DNA of 64,000 nt from JAIBBV01 sp044347745 (GCA_044347745.1 JBIKUD010000011.1:17560-81559); one strand, 5' to 3'. Shown: positions 41,458 to 51,521, numbered from the stretch's first letter. Translations and numbers: made by a program. Notes: generated by a model not told the origin, from the letters alone.

Positions 41458-43371
41458 CTAAAACCCAAACAAGCCGCCGGATTTCTTCTTTTCCCCACCA
41501 AGTAATTTTTGCAGTGCCCCAGTAGCTTTTTCGCGTAGGGCCCCCGAAGTTGCAGCGGTAATAATCTTCGCAAGGTCTGGGAGCACTACCAGCTTAGGTG
41601 CCTTGCCTTGAATTGCGATTGGGAATACGAGGCGTTCCTCAGCATTGCGCAGAGCTTGCAGCTCCTTCGTTTTTGCAATTAAGGCGGCAGATATAGCAGG
41701 ATCAAAAAGAATGTCAGCCTGCATGTCAACCACAGCATCAAAGCCAGCCCGTCCGCGAGCAGCGAGGTTAAACACCGTGCTGAGCAACTTTAGATTTTGG
41801 GTGCTAAGCCCACCACCCGCAATTATGAAGTCCCCAGAGAGTTCCTTAAGTGCGGTGTCCGGAGAACTTACTGCCTCTCTTGACTCAGCAGGCACCCCTG
41901 ATTCTAACGAGCCGGAGAGAAATGGAAGGTTTTTAACTGCCCGCAGCACATCACCGGCTAGGTTTACTCCCTTTAAGGTGCCATCGCTTAGCTTAAAGCT
42001 GGCTGTTCCATTAAGGCTTTCCATCATTTTTTCGCCGAGGATGCCCCGTAGCTGACCGGAAGTATTACTGAGTACGCCAGTAATAATTTGTGGGGCTTGG
42101 GGTGCGAGCCCTGCACTTAATTCCTCCATTTTTATGTTCTGAACGGAGAAATTTGATTCAAACGATTGAGTATTTTGTTTAAGGAGTGCTGAGGCAGTCA
42201 CCGTGCCGCTAAAGGCAGCGAGGTTAAATTTTGAAAGTTTGAGTTCTTGAGAATTAAGTGCGGCTTCAAAATCAGCTTTGAGGGGCGCAGATCCAAGAAG
42301 GAATCCAATTCCGTTTGATGCAACTTGCTGGGTTCCGTTACTCGAACTCAGTTTAATTTCGCCACTCAGATCGCTAATCATCAGCGCTCCTTTCGATACC
42401 CCGAGGGAGCTGAGAGTAATTGCGCCTTGTGCTTGAAGTTCGGAGCCGCGTAGTTCGCCATTTAATCTTGGACGCACCTGACCGGATACTTTTACTTCAT
42501 TAAGTGCTGGTGCGAGCGGCGCCAGGGATTGTAGTCCCTGTAGATCGAGTGCTTCAGGCGAATCTAACTCAAATTTGATGGACTGCTTCTTGACGTTTCC
42601 TTTGGCGTTTAGCGCTACTTGTCCGTTCAATAGTACGAGCGCAACTTTTTGAGCCTCAAACGCACCAGAATCAATATCAAGTGTTATCGAGGGTGAGCCA
42701 AATTTTAGAGTAAAATTATCCGCAGCCCTGACATTTCCTGTAAGCTTCCCTAAAGAAAGAGTACTGCCTGATACTGTGGCTGAAGTGGCAACAGTTACTT
42801 CCTGCACCTGTACTTTTTTGCCGGTGTCTTTGTCAGTTAGGGTGAGAGAAGCCTTTTCAAGACGAAATTCATCCAGTGCGAAAGAGGTGCCGGGAGGAAG
42901 TGCTGGTATTGAAGCTGCCTTGTCCGTGTTTCCCGTACCGCCGCTCGGTGTTTGGTTTCCTTCTTTGGCTTGCGGGGAGTCGTCAGAACTTTCGAGGCCT
43001 TCTATTGATATTTTATTGTTGTGTTTGGTGAGGCGGAGTTCTGGTTGATTTATAAGCAGGCGGGAGACTTGAAGTTTGCCCGTAAGCAAAGGGAATAGCG
43101 CGACATCGAGCGCTAGATTTTTTAGTTGGAACCCTTTGCTTACTGAGTTTTTCGGCTTTACCAGAACATCTTCAATTAAAACTGAAATACGCGGGAAAGC
43201 CTTTGCACTGAGGGCGCCAAGCGTCACGTCTGCCTTTAGTGCCTCACTGGCTGCCTTCTCAATTTGTGGTTTATATCCAGCGACAATTGAAGAAGCTTGA
43301 GAAGATAGGTACACAAGTCCACCTATTACAAGCAGCGCAATTGAAACAAAAATTATCAGCAGCTTTTTCAT
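41458..43371 (-). CDS. AsmA-family protein
   Basis: AsmA-type proteins are large envelope proteins with an N-terminal membrane helix and a repeated beta-strand channel, thought to shuttle lipids between inner and outer membrane. Here the helix is residues about 3-22, then K-A-A-S-E-A-L-K-A-D-V-T-L-G, F-P-R-I-S-V-L-I-E-D-V-L-V and a long beta-rich part with a Gly/Ser-rich insert near 130-155. The end resembles the AsmA C-terminal segment. The ATG at 43371 is used; a GTG six bases further upstream is open. Confidence 0.85.
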   Translation of the reverse strand: MKKLLIIFVSIALLVIGGLVYLSSQASSIVAGYKPQIEKAASEALKADVTLGALSAKAFPRISVLIEDVLVKPKNSVSKGFQLKNLALDVALFPLLTGKLQVSRLLINQPELRLTKHNNKISIEGLESSDDSPQAKEGNQTPSGGTGNTDKAASIPALPPGTSFALDEFRLEKASLTLTDKDTGKKVQVQEVTVATSATVSGSTLSLGKLTGNVRAADNFTLKFGSPSITLDIDSGAFEAQKVALVLLNGQVALNAKGNVKKQSIKFELDSPEALDLQGLQSLAPLAPALNEVKVSGQVRPRLNGELRGSELQAQGAITLSSLGVSKGALMISDLSGEIKLSSSNGTQQVASNGIGFLLGSAPLKADFEAALNSQELKLSKFNLAAFSGTVTASALLKQNTQSFESNFSVQNIKMEELSAGLAPQAPQIITGVLSNTSGQLRGILGEKMMESLNGTASFKLSDGTLKGVNLAGDVLRAVKNLPFLSGSLESGVPAESREAVSSPDTALKELSGDFIIAGGGLSTQNLKLLSTVFNLAARGRAGFDAVVDMQADILFDPAISAALIAKTKELQALRNAEERLVFPIAIQGKAPKLVVLPDLAKIITAATSGALREKATGALQKLLGGEKKKSGGLFGF

Positions 43372-43394
43372 AAACACAAAGTTTCCAAAACATT

Positions 43395-43447
43395 ATGTGA
43401 ATCTCTCAGGTTGGGAGCTGATAAAACTGTAAACTACTGATTCACAT
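43395..43447. repeat. 9-bp perfect inverted repeat
   Basis: ATGTGAATC (43395-43403) and GATTCACAT (43439-43447) pair perfectly, with a 35-base gap, just before the start of the AsmA-family gene (minus strand). A possible operator. A second pair AGGGCCT/AGGCCCT (43522-43528 and 43577-43583) is in the same 300-bp region between divergent genes. Confidence 0.4.
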
Positions 43448-43676
43448 CCAGCAAGATTGCGATCTTCCAGAGAAACCGCTTGATCAATCACTTTAATCAG
43501 CGCAGCATACGAAAAATATTGAGGGCCTGGCCGCACAGGGGTGGTGATGAGCGCGTCGCCTCTGCGATGTTTTGTGAGGCCCTTCGTTCCTTTTCCTAAA
43601 ATTAGTTATCCCGGACGGTTTATAACGACCGATTGGAGTGTAATTTAAAAAAACAGTCGACAGCTTTTGGAAGCTC

Positions 43677-44333
43677 ATGAATACTGACAACCTGCCAATC
43701 TTAGAAACCTATCTTGATAAAGTTGCTCAATCTGGTGCGGCCGCTGAGTCGTTGACCGACGCTGCTCCAGAGGAAGCGGTTAGCGTTCTACGGAGGGCTT
43801 TGACCCAGGATATGGATGCGCCGTTTCGAGGACAGGAGCTTGACGAAATTCATCTCCGCTTTCTTAGTAACGCTGCATTAGCCGCTCGTCTTGTGAAAGG
43901 GGAAGAGAGGCCTAGCTGGATCACCCCACTCAATGAATTGCTCAGCGGACGCCAAATATTGTTACCGCCGGTGTACACCCATGCCTGTGGGCTGTCGCAT
44001 CTGCGCCTGGATCGCTGCCTCGTGCTTCAGTTCCCGTCAGAAACGCGCTGCCCCGAACCTGAGCCAATAATTAATGCTCTCAATTCTCTCACTTCTTCAA
44101 ATGATGGCATTCAGCACTGGGTCCTCGATATGTCCGCCTGTTTGTCGCTTAAGCCGTCGTTATTGGCCTACTTGCTTGGATTTCAACACTCATTACGAGA
44201 TTCAAGTCATATAGTTATGCTTTGGCTGCGCCAGGATGCGGTGCCTGAGGCGCTTATGCCCTCTGTGCGAAAAAGCTTTAAGGTAGAGAATCGCGGAGCT
44301 TTTCTCTTAACCATGCCCAGTAAGCCCGCGTAA
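43677..44333 (+). CDS. STAS-like protein of unknown role
   Basis: The last 80 residues fit a STAS (anti-anti-sigma) fold: W-V-L-D-M-S-A-C, then a helix L-K-P-S-L-L-A-Y-L-L-G and S-H-I-V-M-L-W-L. The conserved Ser phosphorylation site is not clearly present at its usual place. The first 120 residues are helical and unassigned. No signal or membrane segment. It sits between an AsmA-family gene (divergent) and the lipid A operon. The assignment is by weak pattern. Confidence 0.5.
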   Translation: MNTDNLPILETYLDKVAQSGAAAESLTDAAPEEAVSVLRRALTQDMDAPFRGQELDEIHLRFLSNAALAARLVKGEERPSWITPLNELLSGRQILLPPVYTHACGLSHLRLDRCLVLQFPSETRCPEPEPIINALNSLTSSNDGIQHWVLDMSACLSLKPSLLAYLLGFQHSLRDSSHIVMLWLRQDAVPEALMPSVRKSFKVENRGAFLLTMPSKPA

Positions 44334-44416
44334 CGCCGGCGCGCGAGCCCGCTCATTCGCAAAATTGCCCACAAAATCCAGTAGTTTTGGTTCGTTCCGC
44401 GGACTCTTCATGTTTT

Positions 44417-44445
44417 TTGATAAGTCCTTGAAAATATTATATAGT
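44417..44445 (+). promoter_or_regulatory. sigma70-like promoter of the lipid A operon
   Basis: TTGATA (44417-44422), a 17-base spacer and TATAGT (44440-44445), 50 bases before msbA. Both boxes fit sigma70 well and the spacing is ideal. Confidence 0.6.
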
Positions 44446-44495
44446 GCGACGTCGCCGGCGAACTAACTTCACCAATTAGAACTAAAAATTTTTTC

Positions 44496-46373
44496 ATGTC
44501 AGTCCCCAAGAGCAAAAGCGAACAAGAATTTAAGTCTCACCTAGAGGCTGCTCCGCGAGTCCCTATTGGGGGGGCACTTTTGGGGCGTGTGCTGGGCTAC
44601 CTTAGGCCGTACCGTTCTCAGTTTATTTTTGCATTATTTTGCATGGTTCTCTTTGGGGCTACGGATGGAGTGGTCCCATTCCTGGTCAAGTATGTGCTTG
44701 ATGGGGTGTTTTCGGCGCACAATCGCGAGCTGCTCACGTTGTTGCCTCTTGCTCTAATTGTTTTTGCTCTTGTGCGTGCGTTACTTGATTTTGGTCAACA
44801 GTTTCTGATGGCCCGAATCGGGCATTTTATTGTGCGAGATATTCGTAATCAATTTAATCGCCATATTCTCACACTCTCTCCTGATTTTTTTCTGCGAAAC
44901 TCTTCCGCGCAGTTGCTTACGGGCATCACCAGCGACGTGGTACTCGTGAGGACTTTGCTTACCGACTCGGCAGCCGCCGTTTTGCGAGATATTATTCGAG
45001 TTGTTGCTTTGCTTGGTTCGGCTATCTACCTCGATCCGGTCCTGGCCGGCATAGCCGCGTTGGCGTTTCCGCTCGGCATTCTTCCGGTGTATCGGTTTGG
45101 TAGAAAACTACGCAAGCTTAGCAAACAGGGACAAGATGCCATTGGGGCGCTCTCTAGCATGATGTCAGAAGCGGTCGTCGGGCATAGGGTGGTAAAAATT
45201 TTCGCTCGCGAAGAAAAAGAAGCCCAAAGATTTGAAGCTGAAAATGAAAAACTAACTGCAACCTTTATTCGATCTGAAAAGTTTCGAGCGCTTACTGGCC
45301 CAGTCAATGAAGTGTTAGCTATGTTCGCCATCTCAGGAGTAATTCTGTATGGTGGTTTTTCGGTAATGAGCGGTTTTCGGAGCCAGGGCGATTTTATTGC
45401 CTTCCTTATTGCCGTGTTTCTCATGTACGACCCATTTAAAAAATTAAGTCGCGTGAATGGTGTGGTGCAGCAAGGTTTGGCTGGAGCTCAGCGTATTTTT
45501 GAAGTGCTGGATGCACAAGCCTCTGTCGCGGACCCCAAAACTCCACGCACATTAACCCCAAGTAATCAGCTTTGTTTTGAGAATGTTGCATTTAGTTATC
45601 GCAGCCAAGACGGAACGCTGGGTCGTAGCAGCTCGGAACGTGAACAGACTTTGGCGCTGCGTAATGTGTGCCTCGATATTCCTGAGGGGAAAACAGTTGC
45701 GATAGTGGGCTTTTCTGGAGCTGGAAAGTCAACCCTGGTAGATCTTATTCCTCGATTCATGGATCCGGGCACTGGGCGCGTCACCCTCGGAGGGATAGAT
45801 ATTTCAACTGTTCGAATTGCTGAACTAAGGTCGCGGATAGCCATGGTTGGCCAGCATACGTTTCTGTTCAATGATACGGTTTTTAATAACATTTCCTACG
45901 GCAAGCCGGACGCGACGGAGCAGGAGGTGAAAGCTGCGGCCCAGGCTGCTTTTGCCGATGGATTTATTGAGCAGTTGCCTGCGCAGTACCACACCGTGTT
46001 AGGAGAGGGTGGTTTCTCACTTTCAGGTGGCGAGCGGCAGCGTATAGCAATTGCCCGTGCAATATTAAAAAATGCGCCAGTCCTTATCCTAGATGAAGCC
46101 ACAGCCTCACTAGACAACCGAGCGGAGCGAGAGGTTCAGTCGGCTTTGGATGGGCTGCTTAAGGGACGCACGGCGATTGTAATTGCCCACCGATTATCGA
46201 CCATTCGCAATGCTGATCTTGTCGTGGTAATGCGCGATGGCGCTATCGTTGAGCGTGGAACCCACGATCAGCTTTTGGCGCTTGGAGGCGAGTACTCCAA
46301 GCTGCATGATTTGCAGTTTGCAGACCGAGGTTCTGAGGTTGAGAACGCGGACAATCAAAAATTGGTGCAATAG
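44496..46373 (+). CDS. msbA: lipid A exporter, ABC transporter MsbA
   Basis: A half ABC transporter with six membrane helices (about residues 40-320) and a C-terminal ATPase. Walker A is G-F-S-G-A-G-K-S-T, the signature L-S-G-G-E-R-Q-R, Walker B V-L-I-L-D-E-A-T-A and a final H-loop I-A-H-R-L-S. MsbA flips lipid A-core across the inner membrane. The neighbours (acyltransferase, waaA, lpxK) support this assignment over other ABC exporters. The stop overlaps the next start by one base. Confidence 0.9.
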   Translation: MSVPKSKSEQEFKSHLEAAPRVPIGGALLGRVLGYLRPYRSQFIFALFCMVLFGATDGVVPFLVKYVLDGVFSAHNRELLTLLPLALIVFALVRALLDFGQQFLMARIGHFIVRDIRNQFNRHILTLSPDFFLRNSSAQLLTGITSDVVLVRTLLTDSAAAVLRDIIRVVALLGSAIYLDPVLAGIAALAFPLGILPVYRFGRKLRKLSKQGQDAIGALSSMMSEAVVGHRVVKIFAREEKEAQRFEAENEKLTATFIRSEKFRALTGPVNEVLAMFAISGVILYGGFSVMSGFRSQGDFIAFLIAVFLMYDPFKKLSRVNGVVQQGLAGAQRIFEVLDAQASVADPKTPRTLTPSNQLCFENVAFSYRSQDGTLGRSSSEREQTLALRNVCLDIPEGKTVAIVGFSGAGKSTLVDLIPRFMDPGTGRVTLGGIDISTVRIAELRSRIAMVGQHTFLFNDTVFNNISYGKPDATEQEVKAAAQAAFADGFIEQLPAQYHTVLGEGGFSLSGGERQRIAIARAILKNAPVLILDEATASLDNRAEREVQSALDGLLKGRTAIVIAHRLSTIRNADLVVVMRDGAIVERGTHDQLLALGGEYSKLHDLQFADRGSEVENADNQKLVQ

Positions 46374-47110
46374 TGACCCATGTTCAGGATACTACGTTAG
46401 GAAGTGCTGGTGCTGTTCCCGGTTTTGGCGCACGACTTAAGGAGCTCGTATTAGGCACCCTCGGCGTGTGTGTTATTCGACTTATTTCATGTACCTGGCG
46501 TTGGCGATTGGTTGGAGAGCTTGAAACTGAAAATTTTTGGGCCGGGCCTGGGCCCCGTATATTTGTGAGTTGGCATGGGCGGCAGCTTATGTCGGGAGCA
46601 CTCATTCGATATTGTGACCAGCGTACAAGCGCACGAGCGAGAATGGTTGCTCTCATTAGCCGGCATTCAGATGGAAGAATTGCCGCTCGAATTATGAAGT
46701 TTTTTGGACTGGACTCGGTCGCAGGTTCGTCGAGTAGAGGTGCCGTTGAAGCCAGTAGAAAACTAATTGAGGTGCTTAAATCTGGGGCGGATATTGCGTT
46801 GACCCCAGATGGCCCAAGAGGCCCAAATCAGAAATCTAAAGAGGGGGTTATTCGAATTGCACAGCTTTGTGGTGCCACGATTTACCCGATGTCTGGATCG
46901 AGTTCAGCACATTGGCGCTTTAAAAGCTGGGACAAAATGATGCTGCCTAAATTTTTCGCGACTGTTCATGGTATACGCGGCCCTGGCCTTACGGTGCCCC
47001 GGCGGCTCACCGCAGAAGAGGTGCAAATATATACCCAAAAGCTGGACGATTTGCTTAATCAGGCGACAAAAAAGGTTGATGATGCATCGGGCGTTCCTTT
47101 TATTCTATAA
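46373..47110 (+). CDS. DUF374 lysophospholipid acyltransferase-like protein
   Basis: The DUF374 family has V-S-W-H-G-R-Q-L-M (HxxxxD-like variant), an S-R-H-S-D-G-R loop, the R-G-A-V-E-A-S-R-K-L motif and T-P-D-G-P-R-G-P near residue 145. A role in lipid A or phospholipid acylation is likely from the fold and the operon with msbA, waaA and lpxK. GTG start; overlaps msbA by one base and waaA by 32. Confidence 0.8.
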   Translation: MTHVQDTTLGSAGAVPGFGARLKELVLGTLGVCVIRLISCTWRWRLVGELETENFWAGPGPRIFVSWHGRQLMSGALIRYCDQRTSARARMVALISRHSDGRIAARIMKFFGLDSVAGSSSRGAVEASRKLIEVLKSGADIALTPDGPRGPNQKSKEGVIRIAQLCGATIYPMSGSSSAHWRFKSWDKMMLPKFFATVHGIRGPGLTVPRRLTAEEVQIYTQKLDDLLNQATKKVDDASGVPFIL

Positions 47111-48335
47111 CGTTCTGATACTAATACTGAGCCCTCTGGTCTTGGTATTCCTCGCGTTTTTTAAACGTGGACGTCAATTATTGTGGCAGCGTGTGGGTTT
47201 GTGGAATCTTCCTGCGGGAAAGTACCTTTGGTTCCACGGAGCCTCGCTTGGCGAAATGACAGGGATTGTGCCCTTACTTGAGTGGTATGCCCAGCGCGAG
47301 CCTCACTCAAAGTTTTTGGTTACAGCCACGTCAGCTTCCGCAAAAGACCGAGTGCATGAATTGGCTCATGAGTTCCGTCTTCTACCGTTTGATACGTATT
47401 TATTTTATTTCGTGGCGCTTCGCCGGGTAGAAATTACGCGAGTGTATCTCTTCGAAACAGAGATTTGGCCTGCTTGCCTTTATTTTTTGCAAAAAAATAA
47501 GATTCAAGTAGTTTGGGTAAACGCGTTTATTTCGGACCGTTCTTGGCCACGTTATAAACGCCTCGCTTGGTTTTTTCGGCCACTTTTTGCTGTGGTACAC
47601 CCTATCTTTGCAGTTTCAGCGCGAAGTGCTGAACGAGTTGGTACGCTGCTCAAAAATGATCGCTGTGCTCTGATCACCGGTAGCACCAAATATCGATTGC
47701 CGACCGGGTCCCCAAAGAGTTCTGCAAGGCTCACTTCTATTTTTGATTCTGAAAAACCTATTGTAGTTTTGGGTAGTCTGAGGCCTGGGGAGGAAGTATT
47801 TTTTGAATCGGCTATTGCAGAGTCATGCGCTAGCGGTTCGCATTATTTTCTTATCGCACCGCGACACGCAGAAAAGTTTGAATACTTTGCAACTTGGCTT
47901 TCAAAAATGGGCGTGCCCTTTTCTTTTTATTCCCACCTTGTTTCTGCGAGTCCAAAAACCGCAAATGTTGACGTGGTGTTGCTAGATTCAATCGGTGAAC
48001 TTTCGCAGTTTTACCAAGGTGCGCAGCTTGCCTTCGTTGGCGGGACGCTTGTGCCTGTCGGTGGGCACAATCCGCTAGAAGCAGCCGCAGCTGGGGTCTC
48101 ACTTTGTTTTGGACCGTATATCCAAAATATAGAACCTATAGCCCAGGAACTTTTGGAACAAGGCGCAGCCCAAACCATTTGCTCCCCTCAGAGTGTGCAC
48201 GAGATATTAAACGCGCTTATTCAATCACCCCAGGTTTTTCAAGTGAAGGGACAGAAAGCTCGAGAAATTGCTGATCGGACGTCTCGATCTGCGGAGGCTG
48301 TTAAAGATGCTCTTATTCAATCAAGAATTCTTTAG
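47079..48335 (+). CDS. waaA: 3-deoxy-D-manno-octulosonic acid transferase
   Basis: WaaA (KdtA) adds Kdo residues to lipid IVA. Hallmarks are an N-terminal membrane helix (about residues 5-25), W-F-H-G-A-S-L-G-E-M near residue 48, and glycosyltransferase-B elements L-G-S-L-R-P-G-E-E and A-F-V-G-G-T-L-V-P-V-G-G-H-N-P-L-E-A-A. I start at ATG 47079 (M-M-H-R; A-A-G-G upstream); a longer frame from 46968 overlaps the acyltransferase more deeply. Confidence 0.93.
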   Translation: MMHRAFLLFYNVLILILSPLVLVFLAFFKRGRQLLWQRVGLWNLPAGKYLWFHGASLGEMTGIVPLLEWYAQREPHSKFLVTATSASAKDRVHELAHEFRLLPFDTYLFYFVALRRVEITRVYLFETEIWPACLYFLQKNKIQVVWVNAFISDRSWPRYKRLAWFFRPLFAVVHPIFAVSARSAERVGTLLKNDRCALITGSTKYRLPTGSPKSSARLTSIFDSEKPIVVLGSLRPGEEVFFESAIAESCASGSHYFLIAPRHAEKFEYFATWLSKMGVPFSFYSHLVSASPKTANVDVVLLDSIGELSQFYQGAQLAFVGGTLVPVGGHNPLEAAAAGVSLCFGPYIQNIEPIAQELLEQGAAQTICSPQSVHEILNALIQSPQVFQVKGQKAREIADRTSRSAEAVKDALIQSRIL

Positions 48336-48347
48336 AAGGAGAATGAA

Positions 48348-49427
48348 ATGTCTTGGCTAGCGCGCGCCGAACGCCTAAGAGCAGGTACGCCCGAATGCGT
48401 GCTACAGTTGCTCGCCTGGGCCTACTGCTGCGTTATGCAAATTCGCAACACTTTGTATGATTGGGGTTTGTTGCCAAGTTTTGAGAGCCGACTTTGTGTC
48501 TTGAGTGTGGGGAATCTCACCGCTGGCGGGAATGCCAAAACACCGATGTGTCTCTATGTAACCCGGCTTTTGAAAAGTTGGGGACTCGCGCCCGTGATTC
48601 TGTCCCGTGGTTATGGCGGAACTGAGGCTGGGCCTTTGCTTGTCTCAGAGAAAGATCTCAGTAACAGAGTCGGAGATGAGCCATTATTATTGACGCGATG
48701 TGGAGCTCGGGTTGTTGTTTCCAAGGACCGAGTTGCAGGCGCAAAATGGATTGAAAGTCAGGGGCTCGGAAACGTAATTATTCTTGATGATGGGTTTCAG
48801 CATCGAAGATTACATCGAAATCTAAATATAGTGATGGCGAAGTTAGGGAACGAAAAGACGGGAGATTCGCTTTCCTCCCCGAGACTATTGCCCTGGGGGC
48901 TCTTTCGAGAATTACCTTTACTGGCCTTAAAGCGCGCGGATGTCCTCGTCGTGGTGAATCGAGAGCTCCAGCATGAGCACCTCACATTACCCCAATCGCT
49001 TTCGAGTAGTATTCCCCCTTCTTTGTTTGTGACCCAAGCAGGTTATAAATCTACGGGCGTTCAGCAGGCAGGCAGTAAGACGCTGCTTCTGCCGCCGCGA
49101 CAGGTAGTTGCACTCAGCGCAATTGCACATCCGGAGGCCTTTGAGCGATCGCTTGCAGCACTCGGGTTCTCTTGTTTGAAAAGTTACTATTTCCCTGATC
49201 ATCATCACCTTAGAGTTGCCGATATAGAAAAAATAAGCGCAGAATTTGGTCCGGAAATGCCTGTAGTGTGTACCGAGAAGGATTTGGTTAAGTTTTCCTC
49301 AATCCATCCTCAGTTATACGTGCTCCCGGTTGAGCTTTGTCTCTTTCCTGAAGACAGCTTTATAGACTACCTTAAACAAAGACTGTCCGGGGTGCTGGCG
49401 TCTGTTAGGGAAAACCCAAAGCAGTAG
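48348..49427 (+). CDS. lpxK: tetraacyldisaccharide 4'-kinase
   Basis: LpxK phosphorylates lipid A disaccharide at the 4' position. Visible: V-G-N-L-T-A-G-G-N-A-K-T-P (Walker A with Ala in place of the last Gly), I-L-S-R-G-Y-G-G, D-E-P-L-L-L-T-R, I-I-L-D-D-G-F-Q-H near residue 145, then F-P-D-H-H-H-L and T-E-K-D. AGGAG precedes the ATG. It ends the lipid A operon. Confidence 0.92.
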   Translation: MSWLARAERLRAGTPECVLQLLAWAYCCVMQIRNTLYDWGLLPSFESRLCVLSVGNLTAGGNAKTPMCLYVTRLLKSWGLAPVILSRGYGGTEAGPLLVSEKDLSNRVGDEPLLLTRCGARVVVSKDRVAGAKWIESQGLGNVIILDDGFQHRRLHRNLNIVMAKLGNEKTGDSLSSPRLLPWGLFRELPLLALKRADVLVVVNRELQHEHLTLPQSLSSSIPPSLFVTQAGYKSTGVQQAGSKTLLLPPRQVVALSAIAHPEAFERSLAALGFSCLKSYYFPDHHHLRVADIEKISAEFGPEMPVVCTEKDLVKFSSIHPQLYVLPVELCLFPEDSFIDYLKQRLSGVLASVRENPKQ

Positions 49428-49568
49428 GGTATTGAGCTCGTCTTAATATAATTTTCCTATGGGAGCATGCTTAATCCCTCTCTGTGGATTTCCCCCTGGC
49501 GGCACGTTTGTGTAATGGCGCTGAGCTACAGTCCCTCTAGGAGAGGAAATCATAAAAGTCCTTAAAAC

Positions 49569-51521
49569 ATGATGTTTTTTCGGAGTGTGATGGCGATGAA
49601 TTATTTTCTTCCAGTAGTTTTTTTAACTGGTGCAGCAATTTTGGTTATTGAAGTTGTTGCAGTGCGCATTCTCTCGCCGTATTTTGGTAACACTATCTTT
49701 AACTTTTCGAGTGTGCTCAGCACCATTCTTCTGGCTCTTTCGGTCGGTTACTACTTAGGCGGAATTAGGGCAGATAAAAATCCATCAGAAAAACATTTTT
49801 TTGGATTGATTAGCCTGAGTGGCCTGCTGGTGCTGGCGTTTCATGCGCTGAGCCTTTTTGTCCTGCCGTTCTTGGCATATACTTTTTCGACCGTTGAAGG
49901 CCCTCTGATTTCGGCATTTTTCCTCTTTTCTGTTCCGGCAGTTCTTTTAGGAATGCTCTCGCCTTACGCTATAAAATTGCAAGCGTTAAAATTTGCGGAG
50001 CGAGGAATTGGGAATATTTCAGGAACGACTTTTTTTTGGTCAACCTTCGGAAGCATTACCGGAAGTGTCGGAACTGGTTTTTTCCTTATCCCGCATTTCG
50101 GCGTGAACACGATTATGTGGGCGACGGGCCTCTTTCTATTATTTCTCGGCACATTGGGATTAGTGATGCTTCCTGGCGGGAAAGTGCCTGCAGTAACCCG
50201 ATTTCTTGCTGGAGTGGGGCTCTTTACACTCATGCAGCTTATCCCCTCATTTGAACCGGAGGTGGTTTATGCCAAGGATGGTGTTTATGAGCGTATCATA
50301 GTCGCAGAAGAGCAAATTGATGGGCGGCCAGCCATTGTGCTTCATCAAGATCTCAGCTCCTCTGGCGCAATCTTCCGGGATTCTAGCGATGCAGCTTTGC
50401 CTTTTTTGGAATTTTATAAGCTTGCTTCTTTGGTGCCCGGTGGTCCCAAGCGAGCATTAGTGCTTGGTGGTGGGGCATTTTTGGTGCCTAAATTGCTCCT
50501 TGAACATTATCCAGATGTAATTGTTGACGTTGTTGAAATTGAACCTGAACTTCATCGAGTCGCACATCGCTATTTTGGATTACCCGAATCTGATCGTCTG
50601 AGGGTTCATATCACTGACGGACGCCGGTTTTTGTACGATTCTGAGGGTAACTATGATCTTATATTTGGGGATACCTACCACTCGTTATATTCGGTACCGG
50701 CCCATTTTACTTCGGTTGAATTTTTCAAACTTGTGCAAGAAAAGCTTTCGCCCCACGGGCTCTTTTTTGCCAATATGATAGGAAGTTTATCACGGGCTCA
50801 GCCTTCACTGACTCTGTCCGAACTACGTACCTTTAAAGAAGTTTTTAAAGATGCCCATTTATTCGCTCTATACCCAAAGCGCTTTTATGAACCTCAAAAT
50901 TTGATGTATGTGGGGTTTGCTGCGAACCCTTCGCTGACCTGGCAAGAGCGAGCCGCCCAAACTCAGGATTCCACATTCTTAAATTACCTTGATGAGCGCC
51001 GTATCCTTGCTGAGCGCTTTGTTTTGGATGATTACACATTACTTACCGATGACTATGCCCCGGTCGACTACATGACTGCTGCGATGGCCCGTCGGCTGGT
51101 TCAAAGGAAAAAGGATCCTGGCGCCATTCTCAGAAACGAGTTTGAGCCACTCAGGCAGCAGTTGGGAGAGAACAGTGAACGTTTGAGACTTGAATTGGAG
51201 AGTGTGCTTTCTCAGTTCAAAGAAAATTCTCATTGGCTTGAGGGAAGCCTCAGTGGTGCCGAGTCATCTCCGATTGCCTTTATTGTTGCGGCAAATCCAG
51301 CAAGTCGAGCGCTTGGACTTTTTGTGCTGCATTCGGCAGGGCTGTTTGATTCCAGTAAGCGAAAGCAGCTGCACTTTTATTTTCTAACGGGAAATGAAGC
51401 TATTCAGCCGGAAGCGACGGAAAATTCAGTTTCTATTTCGGTTGGCGATACGGGGGCAGGCTTGGAGGAGGTTCAAAGGCAAGCGAGGGAACTTTTAAAC
51501 CGCGTCGCAATCACGGGCTGA
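49569..51521 (+). CDS. membrane spermidine-synthase-like protein
   Basis: The first about 215 residues have about seven hydrophobic segments. A SpeE-like methyltransferase fold follows (A-L-V-L-G-G-G-A-F-L-V-P near residue 297, D-V-V-E-I-E-P-E-L, then D-G-R-R-F-L-Y-D and L-I-F-G-D-T-Y-H-S). The catalytic pattern differs from real spermidine synthases, in which an Asp-Ala or Asp-Tyr-Asp follows. Another about 130 residues after T-D-D-Y-A-P-V-D-Y are extra. The substrate is unknown. Start at 49569 is not supported by a strong ribosome-binding site; other Met codons lie within 30 bases. Confidence 0.7.
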   Translation: MMFFRSVMAMNYFLPVVFLTGAAILVIEVVAVRILSPYFGNTIFNFSSVLSTILLALSVGYYLGGIRADKNPSEKHFFGLISLSGLLVLAFHALSLFVLPFLAYTFSTVEGPLISAFFLFSVPAVLLGMLSPYAIKLQALKFAERGIGNISGTTFFWSTFGSITGSVGTGFFLIPHFGVNTIMWATGLFLLFLGTLGLVMLPGGKVPAVTRFLAGVGLFTLMQLIPSFEPEVVYAKDGVYERIIVAEEQIDGRPAIVLHQDLSSSGAIFRDSSDAALPFLEFYKLASLVPGGPKRALVLGGGAFLVPKLLLEHYPDVIVDVVEIEPELHRVAHRYFGLPESDRLRVHITDGRRFLYDSEGNYDLIFGDTYHSLYSVPAHFTSVEFFKLVQEKLSPHGLFFANMIGSLSRAQPSLTLSELRTFKEVFKDAHLFALYPKRFYEPQNLMYVGFAANPSLTWQERAAQTQDSTFLNYLDERRILAERFVLDDYTLLTDDYAPVDYMTAAMARRLVQRKKDPGAILRNEFEPLRQQLGENSERLRLELESVLSQFKENSHWLEGSLSGAESSPIAFIVAANPASRALGLFVLHSAGLFDSSKRKQLHFYFLTGNEAIQPEATENSVSISVGDTGAGLEEVQRQARELLNRVAITG

